A DNA stretch of 64,000 bases from Neobacillus niacini NBRC 15566 (GCF_001591505.1 NZ_BCVA01000028.1:1-64000); one strand, 5' to 3'; counted from the first letter of the stretch, positions 25,702 through 34,981 are shown. The notes: generated by a model not told the origin, from the sequence alone. Program-made: numbers and translations.

Positions 25702-27399
25702 TTACATTAATTTTCTTTTTTCCCTTAACAGTGCATTAAATTCACTGTCTAATTCATTGTATTTAGGATTTTTTTGGTCAATTAGGGATAATTCACCCAA
25801 AATCGTAGCAATTCTGTTTTCGATTATCATTAAAGTTTCTTTAATATTAGTAGGTTCAGCACTATTTTTATTAAAGTACTCTTCCGGTTTCATTTCCAAA
25901 CGCTTTATCCGCTGATTTTCAAATACAAGCAGTTTATCACAAAGCTTATTTAAAAAATAGTAATCGTGCGAAACAGTAATAATCGCACCTTCGAATTCAT
26001 TTAGTGTTTTTTCAAGCTGTTCCCTGCTTGGCAAATCCAGGTGATTGGTTGGTTCATCCAATATAAGAACATCATACTCCTTCATTAGCATGTCGACTAG
26101 TTTTACTCGTGTTCTCTCACCAAGGCTTAGTGTGCCAATGGGCTTCGTAATAAACTGTTCTTTTAATCCGAGATTTGCAAATAATGTTCTTGCCTTAAGG
26201 ATATTTTCACGGTCTGTAAACCCTAATGCTTCTAAAGCCGTTTTATCAGGGGGTATATTATCAACATCTTGGCTTAGGTATGCTACCTTTAATGATTCAC
26301 TTTTCCAAAGCTCTCCGCTAATAACAGATGTTTCCCCAAGGATCATTTTAATTAAAGTGGTTTTACCACAGCCATTTTCTCCTAACAAACCAATACGCTC
26401 TCCGTGATTAATATAAAAATGTGAATCGCGGAAAAGGGCTCTCTCATCGAAGCTTTTTGTTAAACTCTTTGCCTCAATGATTCTTTTTCCTCTATTTCCT
26501 TTCGTATCAAACTGAAATCTGACTTTTGTCTCCTCTAAAGGTTTGTCGATTTTGTTCTTTTCAAGCTCGCTCTGCAATCGTTTCATTTTAGATTTTACTT
26601 GAGCATCACGTTTTTTTGCCTTAACTCGGTGATATTCCTTATTACCAAAATCTCTTCCTTGTTTTGTTGAAGTTCTATGAGCTTTCTCTGACCAAGAGGT
26701 TAATTGCTCCATTTGCATTTCGATTTCTTCTTTTTTACGTTGTTGTACCTCATAATGATGCATTTGAGTTTCTAGCCTGTGCTGTTTTTCCTTCTGATAA
26801 TCACTGTAGTTTCCATTGTAGAAATGAAGTTTGGAATTTTCAATTTCAAATATCCGTGTAACGGTCTTATCTAAAAAATGCCGATCGTGAGAAATAATTA
26901 ACACAGGCCCTTTAAATTTTTCCAACTCTCCAATCAACCAGTCAATTCCTTTAAAATCTAGGTGATTGGTCGGCTCATCGAGAATTAAGAAACCTGGCTT
27001 GGAAGCCCACACGTTGGATAATGCTAGTTTTAACTTTTCTCCACCACTTAAATGATTTAGACGATTCTCTCCCCATTGATATACCTTTTTCAGACCCAAC
27101 TCACTAGAGTGCTGCAATAAGTCTCCGTCAATTGAAGATATTTCATTACCTTCATAGTCTATAGATTGTGTAAGGTAACCAATCTGTAAATCAGGTGACT
27201 TTTCAATAACCCCATTATCAGCAGTAAGTTTACCTGTTAAGATATTCGCTAAAGTGGTTTTACCTGTACCGTTATATCCTACGAGCCCAATTCTTTCACC
27301 ATTTTTTATTTCAAATGAAATATTGTCTAAGATTTTCCTTAGATTAAAGTTCATTTCTAGTCCAGTTGCTTTTATAATAGATAAATTGTTTTTGTTCAT
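25702..27399 (-). CDS. ABC-F ATPase, likely ribosome protection (antibiotic resistance) type
   Basis: From the ATG at 27399 (GGAAGGGAG 7 nt upstream) the product is 565 residues. It has two ATP-binding cassettes without membrane domains: GYNGTGKTT and LSGGEKLKLAL with LILDEPTNHLD in the first, GENGCGKTT and LSLGERTRVKL with LILDEPTNHLD in the second. Between them is a long, charged coiled-coil linker (about 205-310), as in Vga/Lsa/Msr/VmlR-type proteins that dislodge antibiotics from the ribosome. A C-terminal coiled coil follows. The structured leader upstream supports drug-induced expression. A housekeeping EttA/YfmR-type role is less likely but possible. Confidence 0.85.
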   Translation of the reverse strand: MNKNNLSIIKATGLEMNFNLRKILDNISFEIKNGERIGLVGYNGTGKTTLANILTGKLTADNGVIEKSPDLQIGYLTQSIDYEGNEISSIDGDLLQHSSELGLKKVYQWGENRLNHLSGGEKLKLALSNVWASKPGFLILDEPTNHLDFKGIDWLIGELEKFKGPVLIISHDRHFLDKTVTRIFEIENSKLHFYNGNYSDYQKEKQHRLETQMHHYEVQQRKKEEIEMQMEQLTSWSEKAHRTSTKQGRDFGNKEYHRVKAKKRDAQVKSKMKRLQSELEKNKIDKPLEETKVRFQFDTKGNRGKRIIEAKSLTKSFDERALFRDSHFYINHGERIGLLGENGCGKTTLIKMILGETSVISGELWKSESLKVAYLSQDVDNIPPDKTALEALGFTDRENILKARTLFANLGLKEQFITKPIGTLSLGERTRVKLVDMLMKEYDVLILDEPTNHLDLPSREQLEKTLNEFEGAIITVSHDYYFLNKLCDKLLVFENQRIKRLEMKPEEYFNKNSAEPTNIKETLMIIENRIATILGELSLIDQKNPKYNELDSEFNALLREKRKLM

Positions 27400-27615
27400 A
27401 AAAAAACTCCCTTCCATTGAACCTGAAGAGAGTGTTTGAGTCATGTCGTTTATGCATCATAAAAAGCATACGTTAATAAACCTAAAAAGGCCTTTATTAA
27501 CTATGTTTTGATTGAAATATAAACGTTCAGGACTAAAAAAGGATAGACTAATCCTATTCTTCAGGTTCACCATTTTTCGTTATTCGAATAAATGTGCTGA
27601 AAAAATAAGATTATA
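27400..27615 (-). promoter_or_regulatory. Attenuator-like leader of the ABC-F gene
   Basis: A TATAAT box (27610-27615) would give a leader of about 200 nt. In it are a small intrinsic-terminator hairpin (AGGAT/ATCCT, 27540-27555, then T6), a strong hairpin GTTAATAAA/TTTATTAAC (27472-27501), and an 11-bp inverted repeat whose arms lie at 27558-27568 and 27419-27429. The last arm is next to the ribosome site. Short leader frames are possible. This is the arrangement of ribosome-mediated attenuation. Confidence 0.6.
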
Positions 27616-27654
27616 ACTTCATTCCTCTTTACCATTCCTTTACGTTTGTTATCA

Positions 27655-28620
27655 CTATTTTATTTTATCTAAACCTAAATTGTCAATGATTTCCGTGAAA
27701 TTTACATCTGAATATGGTTTTCCACTCTCGATATTATTTTTTAAATTGGTAAGTGTATACTTCTGCCAATCATGCAAATTCTCCATATCCCATTTCTCTA
27801 GGAATAAAGTATGTAAAAAGATCTCTCTAATTTTTAAAAAGATCGGAATCTGTTGAATAAGTTCTTTGCTGAGGGTGTTTTCCTGCTGATAACCGGTTAA
27901 GAAATGCTCCCAGAAGTCCTTGCTGAACTGATTGTTTTCTGGAGTAAAGGAGGAAGTTTGCCAATAAGCATGATAAAAGGTAGTGGCAAGATCATAAGCA
28001 AACCAATGATAAGCGCAATCATCAAAATCAAAAAGTGTTAACCTTCCCTTATTCACAAAAACATTACCCTGGTGAAAATCATTATGTATGAGCCCAAATA
28101 CGTCAGGAGTTTTTGGAAACTGTACTAACTGATTTAATAGTTGTTTGTACTTATCTGCTATGGTTTCTGAAGGTATTTTTGGGAAAAGATTTAATAAATC
28201 AGGTTGATGTACTGTCCAAATGGGCCGGTCTACTTTTATCCTTTTTCCCGCACTATGCATCTTTCCCATTACATTTCCCCAATGGTAAAATAGCTCTAGG
28301 TTCCAGACGTCACGATTGGTAACATCAATGGATGTCCCCTTCGCTTTCTCGAATGCCACTACAAAATGGTGATCGCCTAATGATTCGATCAAATTCTCAT
28401 GAACAGATTTTACAGGTAATGATACAGGTACACCATACTTCCATAATCCGTTTATAAATGCTAATTCATTCATAATATTTTTTTGCTGTCGTACAGAGGA
28501 AGGTGAAACTCTAAATATGAGATTACCATAGGAATAGACAGTATTATGAAAGCCGTCATTGATTGGAACAAGTTCCCCTTCCGTATAGCCATATAAAGGT
28601 AAAATATTGTCAGTAAACAT
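27655..28620 (-). CDS. APH-family phosphotransferase
   Basis: A 321-residue aminoglycoside-phosphotransferase / homoserine-kinase-II-like kinase. The catalytic loop GLIHNDFHQGNVFV (about residue 190) has the HxDxxxxN pattern, and LTLFDFDDCAYHWFAYDLA (about 210) has the metal-binding Asp. The N-lobe starts FHNTVYSYGNLIFRVSP. Similar Bacillus proteins are often annotated as phosphotransferase or YtmP-like; the substrate may be a drug, sugar or amino alcohol. It lies upstream of the ABC-F gene on the same strand, but that gene has its own promoter. Confidence 0.8.
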   Translation of the reverse strand: MFTDNILPLYGYTEGELVPINDGFHNTVYSYGNLIFRVSPSSVRQQKNIMNELAFINGLWKYGVPVSLPVKSVHENLIESLGDHHFVVAFEKAKGTSIDVTNRDVWNLELFYHWGNVMGKMHSAGKRIKVDRPIWTVHQPDLLNLFPKIPSETIADKYKQLLNQLVQFPKTPDVFGLIHNDFHQGNVFVNKGRLTLFDFDDCAYHWFAYDLATTFYHAYWQTSSFTPENNQFSKDFWEHFLTGYQQENTLSKELIQQIPIFLKIREIFLHTLFLEKWDMENLHDWQKYTLTNLKNNIESGKPYSDVNFTEIIDNLGLDKIK

Positions 28621-28646
28621 TTTGCTCTCTCTTTCTTAATGGGCAG

Positions 28647-29012
28647 CTATTTTAATTTTTTATAAATTTTGTCTGCATAACTCCCAAAACGAGAATTCGT
28701 GGCAGTCCCTCTTTTTTCAAGCAGCCTATCCATTTCCAGCCTTTTTTTCAACAGTTTTGCTTGAAGGCGTTCTCTCTGTTCATTATCCGTTGCTGCTTCC
28801 AGCAATTCTTCAATTCTAAAAATTTCTTTTTTTACATCTTCAGGAGAATATCCTGCGTTTTTTAACACGCGATATGCCATTTTCCATTCATCAGACATCC
28901 CTGGAAAATGATCCTTTATTTCCAGTGGCTGTCCTATGCCAGGAAGATCTTCGAACTCATTCTTCTTTATGGCTTCCTTAATTTTATCTTCAGCGATTTT
29001 TGAAAAGTCCAT
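28647..29012 (-). CDS. DUF1992 / DnaJ-homologue-type protein
   Basis: A 121-residue helical protein. The start MDFSKIAEDKIKEAIKKNEFEDLPGIGQPL is the DUF1992 signature (called DnaJ homologue subfamily C member 28 conserved domain). MSDEWKMAYRVLKNAGYSPEDV follows. There is no J-domain HPD. Its function is unknown. It lies 26 nt upstream of the phosphotransferase and probably shares its transcript. Confidence 0.85.
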   Translation of the reverse strand: MDFSKIAEDKIKEAIKKNEFEDLPGIGQPLEIKDHFPGMSDEWKMAYRVLKNAGYSPEDVKKEIFRIEELLEAATDNEQRERLQAKLLKKRLEMDRLLEKRGTATNSRFGSYADKIYKKLK

Positions 29013-29080
29013 TTACACCGCACCCTTCGAAAAGTAACTAGTATATTTTTCACTGAAATATATGTTATTACCCCTAAAAA

Positions 29081-29107
29081 ACCACCATGCAAATGCTGCA
29101 TGGTGGT
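29081..29107 (-). terminator. acnA terminator
   Basis: ACCACCATGCA / TGCATGGTGGT with a 5-nt loop and T6 in the minus transcript. Confidence 0.92.
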
Positions 29108-29114
29108 CTGAAAA

Positions 29115-31826
29115 TTAAGCTTCTTGTAATTTTTCGCGAAGTACCATTGGAAGGATACCGCCATGACGGTAGTAATCAATTTCAACTTCAGAATCGAAGC
29201 GAACAAGTACTTCAAATTCCTTCTTGTTTCCAGCTTCGTCAGTAGCTGTAACTTTTAGAAGATCACGTGGTCTAACGTTTTCATCTACTTGTACATCGAT
29301 TGTTTCTTTACCAGTTAAACCAAGTGTTTCAGCGCTTTCGCCATCTTTAAATTGAAGTGGAAGCACGCCCATTAACACAAGGTTTGAACGGTGAATACGT
29401 TCAAAGCTTTCTGCAATAACTGTCTTAATACCTAATAGGTTTGTACCTTTAGCAGCCCAGTCACGTGAAGAACCCATTCCGTAGTCTTTTCCAGCAAGAA
29501 CAACAAGTCCAGTGCCGTTTTCTTTGTACTTCATGCAAGCATCATAGATTGATGTAACTTCACCAGTTGGCCAGTAAGTTGTGAAGCCGCCTTCCGTACC
29601 TGGTGCGATTTGGTTACGGATACGAATGTTTGCAAATGTTCCACGCATCATAACTTCGTGGTTACCACGGCGAGAACCGTAAGAGTTAAAGTCACGAGGT
29701 TGAACACCTTTTTCTAATAAATACTTACCAGCTGGAGTATTCTTACCAATAGCACCTGCAGGAGAAATATGGTCAGTTGTTACTGAATCCCCAAACTTAC
29801 CTACCACACGAAGTCCAGTTAATGGTTCAACTGTACCTGGTTCAGGTGATAAGCCTTCAAAGAATGGAGGATTTGCAATATAAGTGGAATCCTCATCCCA
29901 TGTATATAAAGGCTCATTGCTCGTTTGGATTTCGTTCCAACGTTCGTTGTCTCCGAATACATTCGCATATTCTCTACGGAATAATTCAGGAGTTACAGTA
30001 CGTTTTACTACATCATTTACTTCAGCAGTTGATGGCCAAATATCCTTGAAGAATACATCGTTTCCATCTTTATCTTTACCGACTGCTTCAGAAGCAAAGT
30101 CAATGTTAACAGTACCAGCTAGAGCATAAGCAACTACTAGTGGTGGTGAAGCAAGGTAGTTACCTTTTACAAGCGGATGAATACGTCCTTCGAAGTTACG
30201 GTTACCGGAAAGAACAGATGTAACTAGAAGATCGTTTTCAGCGATTGTCTTTTCAATTTCTTCTTTTAATGGACCGGAGTTACCGATACAAGTTGTACAA
30301 CCGTAACCAACAAGGTTAAAACCGATTTGCTCTAGGTATGGAAGTAATCCAGAATCACGAAGATATCCAGTTACAACCTTAGATCCTGGTGCTAAAGAAG
30401 TTTTAACAAACTTAGGAACTTCCATTCCAAGTTCAACTGCTTTCTTCGCAACTAGACCTGCCCCAACTAGAACGTAAGGGTTAGAAGTATTAGTACAGCT
30501 AGTGATAGAAGCAATGGCAACTGCACCAGTTTTAATCGTTGTTTCGTCACCATTTTGGAAATTAACAACTGCTGACTTTTCAAGCTCATCTGCTTGTAAG
30601 CCGAAGCCTTGGTTTCCTTGTGGTGCAGAAACTGCCTTAACGAATTCTTCTTTCATTTTTGAAAGTGGAATTAAATCTTGTGGACGCTTAGGACCAGAAA
30701 GATTTGCTTCGATAACGGAAAGGTCAATTTCAACAACATTTGTATAAACTGGCTCTAATGCTGGATCAAAGAATAATCCGTTTGCTTTACAATATTGTTC
30801 TACAACATTGATGTGTTCTTCTTCACGGCCAGTTAAACGCATATATGCAAGTGATTCATCATCAATTGGGAAGAATCCACATGTAGCACCATATTCAGGA
30901 GCCATGTTCGCAATTGTTGCACGGTCTGCTAATGGAAGTACGGATACTCCAGGACCGAAGAATTCAACAAATTTGCCAACAACCCCTTGGCTGCGAAGAA
31001 CTTGAGTTACTTTTAATGCTAAATCAGTTGCAGTTGCGCCGTTTGGAAGTTCGCCAGTTAACTTAACACCAACTACTTCCGGAACTGGGAAGTAAGAAGG
31101 CTGTCCGAGCATTCCTGCTTCTGCCTCAATACCACCAACACCCCATCCTAAAACACCAATACCATTGATCATAGTAGTGTGAGAGTCAGTACCAACCAAT
31201 GTATCTGGATATGCTTCTAATTCACCGTCAGCTGTCTGTGCTACGTGTACCACATCTGCTAAGTACTCAAGGTTAACTTGGTGTACGATACCAGTTGCTG
31301 GTGGAACAGCACGATAGTTATTAAATGATTTTTGAGCCCAGCTTAGGAACTGGTAACGCTCTGCATTACGTTCAAATTCATAATCCATGTTAACTCGTAA
31401 AGAGTCAGCTGAACCGTAAGCATCTACCTGTACAGAGTGGTCGATAACAAGGTCAACAGTTTTTTCTGGATTGATTTTATCTGGGTCGCCGCCTAGGTCT
31501 GCCATTGCTTTTCTTAGAGAAGCAAGGTCAACAACTGCAGGTACTCCAGTAAAGTCTTGTAGGATTACGCGAGATGGCTTGAATGGAACGTCCACTTCTT
31601 TAAGCTCATCTGTTCCCCATTTTGCTAAGTTTTCAACGTGCTCCTTTGCGATGACACGGCCATCGTACTGACGAAGCACGGATTCAAGTAATACTTTTAC
31701 GGAATATGGCAATTTTGAAACGCTGCCAATACCAGCCTCTTCAAGTGCACTTAAGCGGTAATAGTGATAACGTTTACCGTTTACTTCAAAGGAAGTGCGT
31801 GCGTTAAATACATCATTTTTCACCAT
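29115..31826 (-). CDS. acnA: Aconitate hydratase
   Basis: A 903-residue AcnA/CitB-type aconitase converting citrate to isocitrate in the TCA cycle, also an RNA-binding iron sensor in Bacillus. Cluster ligands are seen in IASITSCTNTSNP (about residue 440) and GYGCTTCIGNSGPL (about 505). Active-site segments DSHTTMINGIGVLGWGVGGIEAE (about 214) and GSSRDWAAKGTNLLGIKTVIAESFERIHRSNL (about 775) are intact. In B. subtilis the gene (citB) is repressed by CcpC; a matching dyad lies upstream here. It is transcribed alone. The neighbours sspO, sspP and yneN agree with B. subtilis order. Confidence 0.97.
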   Translation of the reverse strand: MVKNDVFNARTSFEVNGKRYHYYRLSALEEAGIGSVSKLPYSVKVLLESVLRQYDGRVIAKEHVENLAKWGTDELKEVDVPFKPSRVILQDFTGVPAVVDLASLRKAMADLGGDPDKINPEKTVDLVIDHSVQVDAYGSADSLRVNMDYEFERNAERYQFLSWAQKSFNNYRAVPPATGIVHQVNLEYLADVVHVAQTADGELEAYPDTLVGTDSHTTMINGIGVLGWGVGGIEAEAGMLGQPSYFPVPEVVGVKLTGELPNGATATDLALKVTQVLRSQGVVGKFVEFFGPGVSVLPLADRATIANMAPEYGATCGFFPIDDESLAYMRLTGREEEHINVVEQYCKANGLFFDPALEPVYTNVVEIDLSVIEANLSGPKRPQDLIPLSKMKEEFVKAVSAPQGNQGFGLQADELEKSAVVNFQNGDETTIKTGAVAIASITSCTNTSNPYVLVGAGLVAKKAVELGMEVPKFVKTSLAPGSKVVTGYLRDSGLLPYLEQIGFNLVGYGCTTCIGNSGPLKEEIEKTIAENDLLVTSVLSGNRNFEGRIHPLVKGNYLASPPLVVAYALAGTVNIDFASEAVGKDKDGNDVFFKDIWPSTAEVNDVVKRTVTPELFRREYANVFGDNERWNEIQTSNEPLYTWDEDSTYIANPPFFEGLSPEPGTVEPLTGLRVVGKFGDSVTTDHISPAGAIGKNTPAGKYLLEKGVQPRDFNSYGSRRGNHEVMMRGTFANIRIRNQIAPGTEGGFTTYWPTGEVTSIYDACMKYKENGTGLVVLAGKDYGMGSSRDWAAKGTNLLGIKTVIAESFERIHRSNLVLMGVLPLQFKDGESAETLGLTGKETIDVQVDENVRPRDLLKVTATDEAGNKKEFEVLVRFDSEVEIDYYRHGGILPMVLREKLQEA

Positions 31827-31972
31827 CGTGAATCCCCCTCATTCGTCATCATTAACTAAATTAACGAAAAGTCGAAAAGTTTGAATATTCCTATCCATCC
31901 CCACTTTTCTCACAATTCTAATCTTAATACAACCTTTTACATAAGTAAATAACAAGAAAGTTATTGCGATTG

Positions 31973-31987
31973 ATAAGTTTTTCTTAT
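31973..31987 (-). promoter_or_regulatory. CcpC-type dyad ATAA-N7-TTAT upstream of acnA
   Basis: ATAA (31973-31976), 7 nt, TTAT (31984-31987), about 150 bp before the acnA start. This is the form of the CcpC site on B. subtilis citB. A second copy with an 8-nt spacer is at 31949-31964. The rest of the 353-bp gap 31827-32179 shows no coding frame; it holds the divergent promoters of acnA and sspO. Confidence 0.55.
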
Positions 31988-32179
31988 GGTTTTTATGTAT
32001 ATTGTTCAAAATATTTAGAAAAATCTTATAATGCCGTATAACTGAATAGTCTCAAAGATTAGAATTGTGTCTAATTTATTATCTCAAAAAACTTATTTCT
32101 TGTCATTTATTTTTACTTAGAAGGAAATATTATCTCTATTGGAGAGAATTCTCCAGAATACCCATAGGAGGTGAATGGC

Positions 32180-32329
32180 ATGCAACGAAAAAAGTCAAAC
32201 CATGTAATTCCAGGCGCAAACGCTGCTAAAGGACAAGGAATGGGTGCTGGATATAATGAGGAAATGTCAAACGAACCATTAACAATAAAAGAAAAAATGA
32301 ACAACAAAAAACGTAAAAAGAATCAATAG
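32180..32329 (+). CDS. sspO: Small acid-soluble spore protein O
   Basis: A 49-residue basic protein, MQRKKSNHVIPGANAAKGQG..., ending NNKKRKKNQ. The N-terminal KSNHVIPG, middle AKGQGMGAGYNEE and end match SspO (CotK). It is a forespore-made minor spore protein. AGGAGGTG lies 6 nt before the ATG. Divergent from acnA as in B. subtilis. Confidence 0.92.
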   Translation: MQRKKSNHVIPGANAAKGQGMGAGYNEEMSNEPLTIKEKMNNKKRKKNQ

Positions 32330-32338
32330 TGGACATAT

Positions 32339-32367
32339 AAAAAGCAGGAGTTGATCCCCTGCTTTTT
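32339..32367. terminator. Bidirectional terminator sspO / hypothetical gene
   Basis: AAAAAGCAGG / CCTGCTTTTT with a 9-nt loop between converging genes. Confidence 0.88.
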
Positions 32368-32376
32368 AAAATGGTT

Positions 32377-32655
32377 CTATTCGGTAAGATTTACTTCTTC
32401 CACGATACCTTGTAAGTCTTGTTGAAAACGCTCAAGCTGGGCTCTTTGATGTTCTGAAGCCACTTCTAATGCATTTTCTATCTGCTGATAAGCTTCATTT
32501 ACTTCTTCTTTTAAATGCTTTAATTGATGACCATAACTGGCACTGTCACTAATAATGGTCTTAAATAGTCCTTGCGCTTCTTCATAGCCCTGCTGTGCGG
32601 CCTGAAAAGCCTGCTGCTTATCCTTATTATATGGAAATCGATCAATCTCCGGCAT
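32377..32655 (-). CDS. Hypothetical coiled-coil protein (92 aa)
   Basis: Starting at the ATG at 32655 (GAGGGGAG 11 nt upstream; in-frame GTGs at 32676 and 32667 are possible) the protein is 92 residues. It is almost wholly helical and Gln/Glu-rich, with heptad-like spacing in LKEEVNEAYQQIENALEVASEHQRAQLERFQQDL. Its place between sspO and sspP suggests a spore connection, by context only. I do not recognise a family. Confidence 0.65.
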   Translation of the reverse strand: MPEIDRFPYNKDKQQAFQAAQQGYEEAQGLFKTIISDSASYGHQLKHLKEEVNEAYQQIENALEVASEHQRAQLERFQQDLQGIVEEVNLTE

Positions 32656-32720
32656 TGACTGGTTCACTCCCCTCACGTTTCTATAACGTTAAATTGCACA
32701 GCACTTCAACAAATTATTCA

Positions 32721-32749
32721 GCATAAAAAGTCACAAGCATTGCATCCTA
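32721..32749 (+). promoter_or_regulatory. Candidate SigG promoter of sspP
   Basis: GCATA (32721-32725), 17 nt, CATCCTA (32743-32749), close to the forespore SigG consensus, and 24 nt before the sspP start. Confidence 0.55.
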
Positions 32750-32772
32750 ACAATATAGGAGGAGGGATGAAA

Positions 32773-32913
32773 ATGGTGAACAAAAACGACGGCAAAGATA
32801 TGCGCAGAAATCAACCGAAGATCTCTGGTCAGCCTGAGCCTCTAAGTGGATCGAAGAAAGTAAAGAACCGTAACCACACACGCCAAAAAAGCAAATCACA
32901 TCATGATATGTAG
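32773..32913 (+). CDS. sspP: Small acid-soluble spore protein P
   Basis: A 46-residue protein, MVNKNDGKDMRRNQPKISGQ, then PEPLSGSKKVKNRNHTRQK and the end SHHDM. The PEPLSGSKKVKNRNHTRQ block is the SspP (CotL) signature. The ATG at 32773 is 8 nt from AGGAGG; an in-frame ATG at 32767 is too close. Made in the forespore. Confidence 0.93.
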   Translation: MVNKNDGKDMRRNQPKISGQPEPLSGSKKVKNRNHTRQKSKSHHDM

Positions 32914-32991
32914 GAAAGCGGTCCAAGTCTGAAGGCTGGGCCATTCACATGGATAAAAAAATAGGTATGATGGGACCTTTGAAATAGTGCT

Positions 32992-33018
32992 AACCCCCTC
33001 TAGACCAATGAGGGGGTT
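32992..33018. terminator. Terminator between sspP and selA
   Basis: AACCCCCTC / GAGGGGGTT with a 9-nt loop between converging genes; a short T run lies on the plus side. Confidence 0.75.
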
Positions 33019-33022
33019 GCTT

Positions 33023-34429
33023 TTATAATTGAAGTAAGGCTTGAAGTATTAGCTGTTCTTCTTCCTCCGTAACGGTTCTCAAATCAATGATAAATTCATC
33101 TTTTTGAATCCGTCCAACAATTGCTGGTTTAAATTCTGTTCGTAACTTTCTTCCAACCTGTTCTGCTGTTAGAGTTTGATGTTTTAAAGAAATGACCATG
33201 GTTGGCAGCTGGACATCCGGCATCGTTCCCCCGCCTACTTGACTTGTGCCAGGAAAAATTTTCGCCTGAAAATCATCTGTGCCTTGTAACAAGTTTGTAA
33301 CAAACCTCTTCGCTCTTACGTCTAATATATCAATAGAAACCAACAAATCACGGATTGTGGGAATATTCTGTACACCCCTTTCACCGCGTGCATAATCAAT
33401 TAGCGTCCCTTCTAGCGCTGCCAAGGTCATTTTATCCACGCGAACGACGCGTGCTAATTGGTGTTTTTTTAGACAGTCAATGATTTTCTTTTTACCAGCA
33501 ATAATCCCTGCTTGCGGTCCGCCGAGGAGTTTATCCCCACTAAAAGTAACAAGATCTGCACCCATTTCAATGACCTCTCTTACAACGGGTTCCTCTCCTA
33601 TACCATGTTTTCTGAAGTTAAAAAGGGCACCACTGCCAAGGTCTTCATAAAAAATAACATCTTCTGCACTCTGAGTGAGCTTAATTAGTTCATCTGACTC
33701 GACTGATTTGGTAAAACCAATCACCTTGAAATTACTGGTATGTACTTTCATGATAATAGCCGTTTCAGAATTAAGGGCTTTTTCATAATCATATAAATGA
33801 GTTTTATTTGTAGTCCCGACTTCGACTAATTTTGCTCCGCTTTCTTCCATTATAGAGGAAATACGGAATGAACCGCCAATCTCAACCAACTGTCCTCGTG
33901 ACACAATAACTTCCTTATTTTCCGCAAGCGCTCTTAAAACGAGGTAAACCGCGGCCGCATTATTATTGACGACCATTGCAGCTTCAGCACCGGTAATTTC
34001 TTTAAGAAGATCTTCTACATGGCTATGCCTGGAACCTCGCTCCCCTTCAATAAGTTTGTATTCAAGGTTTGAGTAATTTTGCGCTGTGTCCACCACATGA
34101 CGGATGGCATTGTCACTTAACCTTGCTCTTCCTAGATTGGTATGAAGGATGGTTCCTGTAGCATTGATTACTTTTTCAATGGTATATGAAAATTGATTTT
34201 TTATATTTCTGCCTAAAAGTTGAAAAACATCATGTATAAACTCATTTGTGCCCGGAATGGCTCCATTCCAGTCACCATTTACTATTAGTGATCTAATTTG
34301 ATCAAGCGCTTCCTTTAGCTGCTTGGTTAATGGCGCAACATCTAGATGATTTTCCCTAAGGAGGGATTCAAACTGCTCGTGGTTTTGCAGTTCATGTACT
34401 GCCGGAATTGAACGTAACCATTCTTTCAC
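33023..34429 (-). CDS. selA: L-seryl-tRNA(Sec) selenium transferase
   Basis: A 468-residue PLP enzyme that turns seryl-tRNA(Sec) into selenocysteinyl-tRNA(Sec) using selenophosphate. The N-terminal tRNA-binding region is followed by VINATGTILHTNLGRARLSD (about residue 87), VVNNNAAAVYLVLRAL (about 150), the PLP lysine in FSGDKLLGGPQAGI (about 295), and a C-terminal GTMPDVQLPT. The length is that of the family. The start is GTG at 34429 with AAAGGAG 8 nt upstream. With selD about 1 kb away and four UGA-containing genes in the window, it shows a working Sec pathway. selB and selC are not seen here. Confidence 0.96.
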   Translation of the reverse strand: MKEWLRSIPAVHELQNHEQFESLLRENHLDVAPLTKQLKEALDQIRSLIVNGDWNGAIPGTNEFIHDVFQLLGRNIKNQFSYTIEKVINATGTILHTNLGRARLSDNAIRHVVDTAQNYSNLEYKLIEGERGSRHSHVEDLLKEITGAEAAMVVNNNAAAVYLVLRALAENKEVIVSRGQLVEIGGSFRISSIMEESGAKLVEVGTTNKTHLYDYEKALNSETAIIMKVHTSNFKVIGFTKSVESDELIKLTQSAEDVIFYEDLGSGALFNFRKHGIGEEPVVREVIEMGADLVTFSGDKLLGGPQAGIIAGKKKIIDCLKKHQLARVVRVDKMTLAALEGTLIDYARGERGVQNIPTIRDLLVSIDILDVRAKRFVTNLLQGTDDFQAKIFPGTSQVGGGTMPDVQLPTMVISLKHQTLTAEQVGRKLRTEFKPAIVGRIQKDEFIIDLRTVTEEEEQLILQALLQL

Positions 34430-34525
34430 GAAAAAAACTCCTTTACTCTACCTACTTTAGTCCCGCTTTTTCATTTCACCCTTTCATTCTGAATGAATAA
34501 AATAAACCATGCAAGGGGGATTGCT

Positions 34526-34918
34526 ATGAAACCTAAAAAAAATATACAGCCCATCGATTTTGACCTTGTGGAAAAGTGGTTAGAAAACTACTGTCTTGAT
34601 CCTTTAACTACACAAGATGATCTAATTCATTTTCGAATTGATTTATATGAGACAGACCAAGAATGGATTGTTGAGGCACTACTTAACGAGTATAACAGCT
34701 CGGAAATTAAAGTTTTTATAAAAGATAATAAGCTCGTTATAACTGCTGTTAAATCTACCACTCCCGCTGCTCAACAGATGAAAGAACGCACAATCGAGTT
34801 CCCCTTTGAAGTTATTCATCAAAAGGTAAGTGCCAATTATATTAATGGTATATTAGAGGTTCTCATTTCAAAAAATGAAAAAGGTCCGGGGAAGAACTGC
34901 TATATTACACTGCCTTAA
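34526..34918 (+). CDS. Hsp20/alpha-crystallin-like small protein
   Basis: From the ATG at 34526 (AAGGGGGA at 6-7 nt) the product is 130 residues. The C-terminal about 90 form an Hsp20-like beta-sandwich: FRIDLYETDQEWIVEALL, EIKVFIKDNKLVITAV, RTIEFPFEVIHQKVSANYINGILEVLISK. The alpha-crystallin box is weak and the usual C-terminal IxI is absent. Similar short proteins in Bacillus include spore-coat CotP-like ones. It lies between selA and the SelW-like gene, on the other strand from both; I see no proof of a link to selenium. Confidence 0.7.
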   Translation: MKPKKNIQPIDFDLVEKWLENYCLDPLTTQDDLIHFRIDLYETDQEWIVEALLNEYNSSEIKVFIKDNKLVITAVKSTTPAAQQMKERTIEFPFEVIHQKVSANYINGILEVLISKNEKGPGKNCYITLP

Positions 34919-34981
34919 GTTATCTTATGGCATTATTTTTTTGAGTTTTACAGTTAACATAATATATTTATATACACAATA

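Noticed and set aside
32113..32307. Minus-strand frame over sspO
   Set aside because: Shadow of the SspO gene; no ribosome site.
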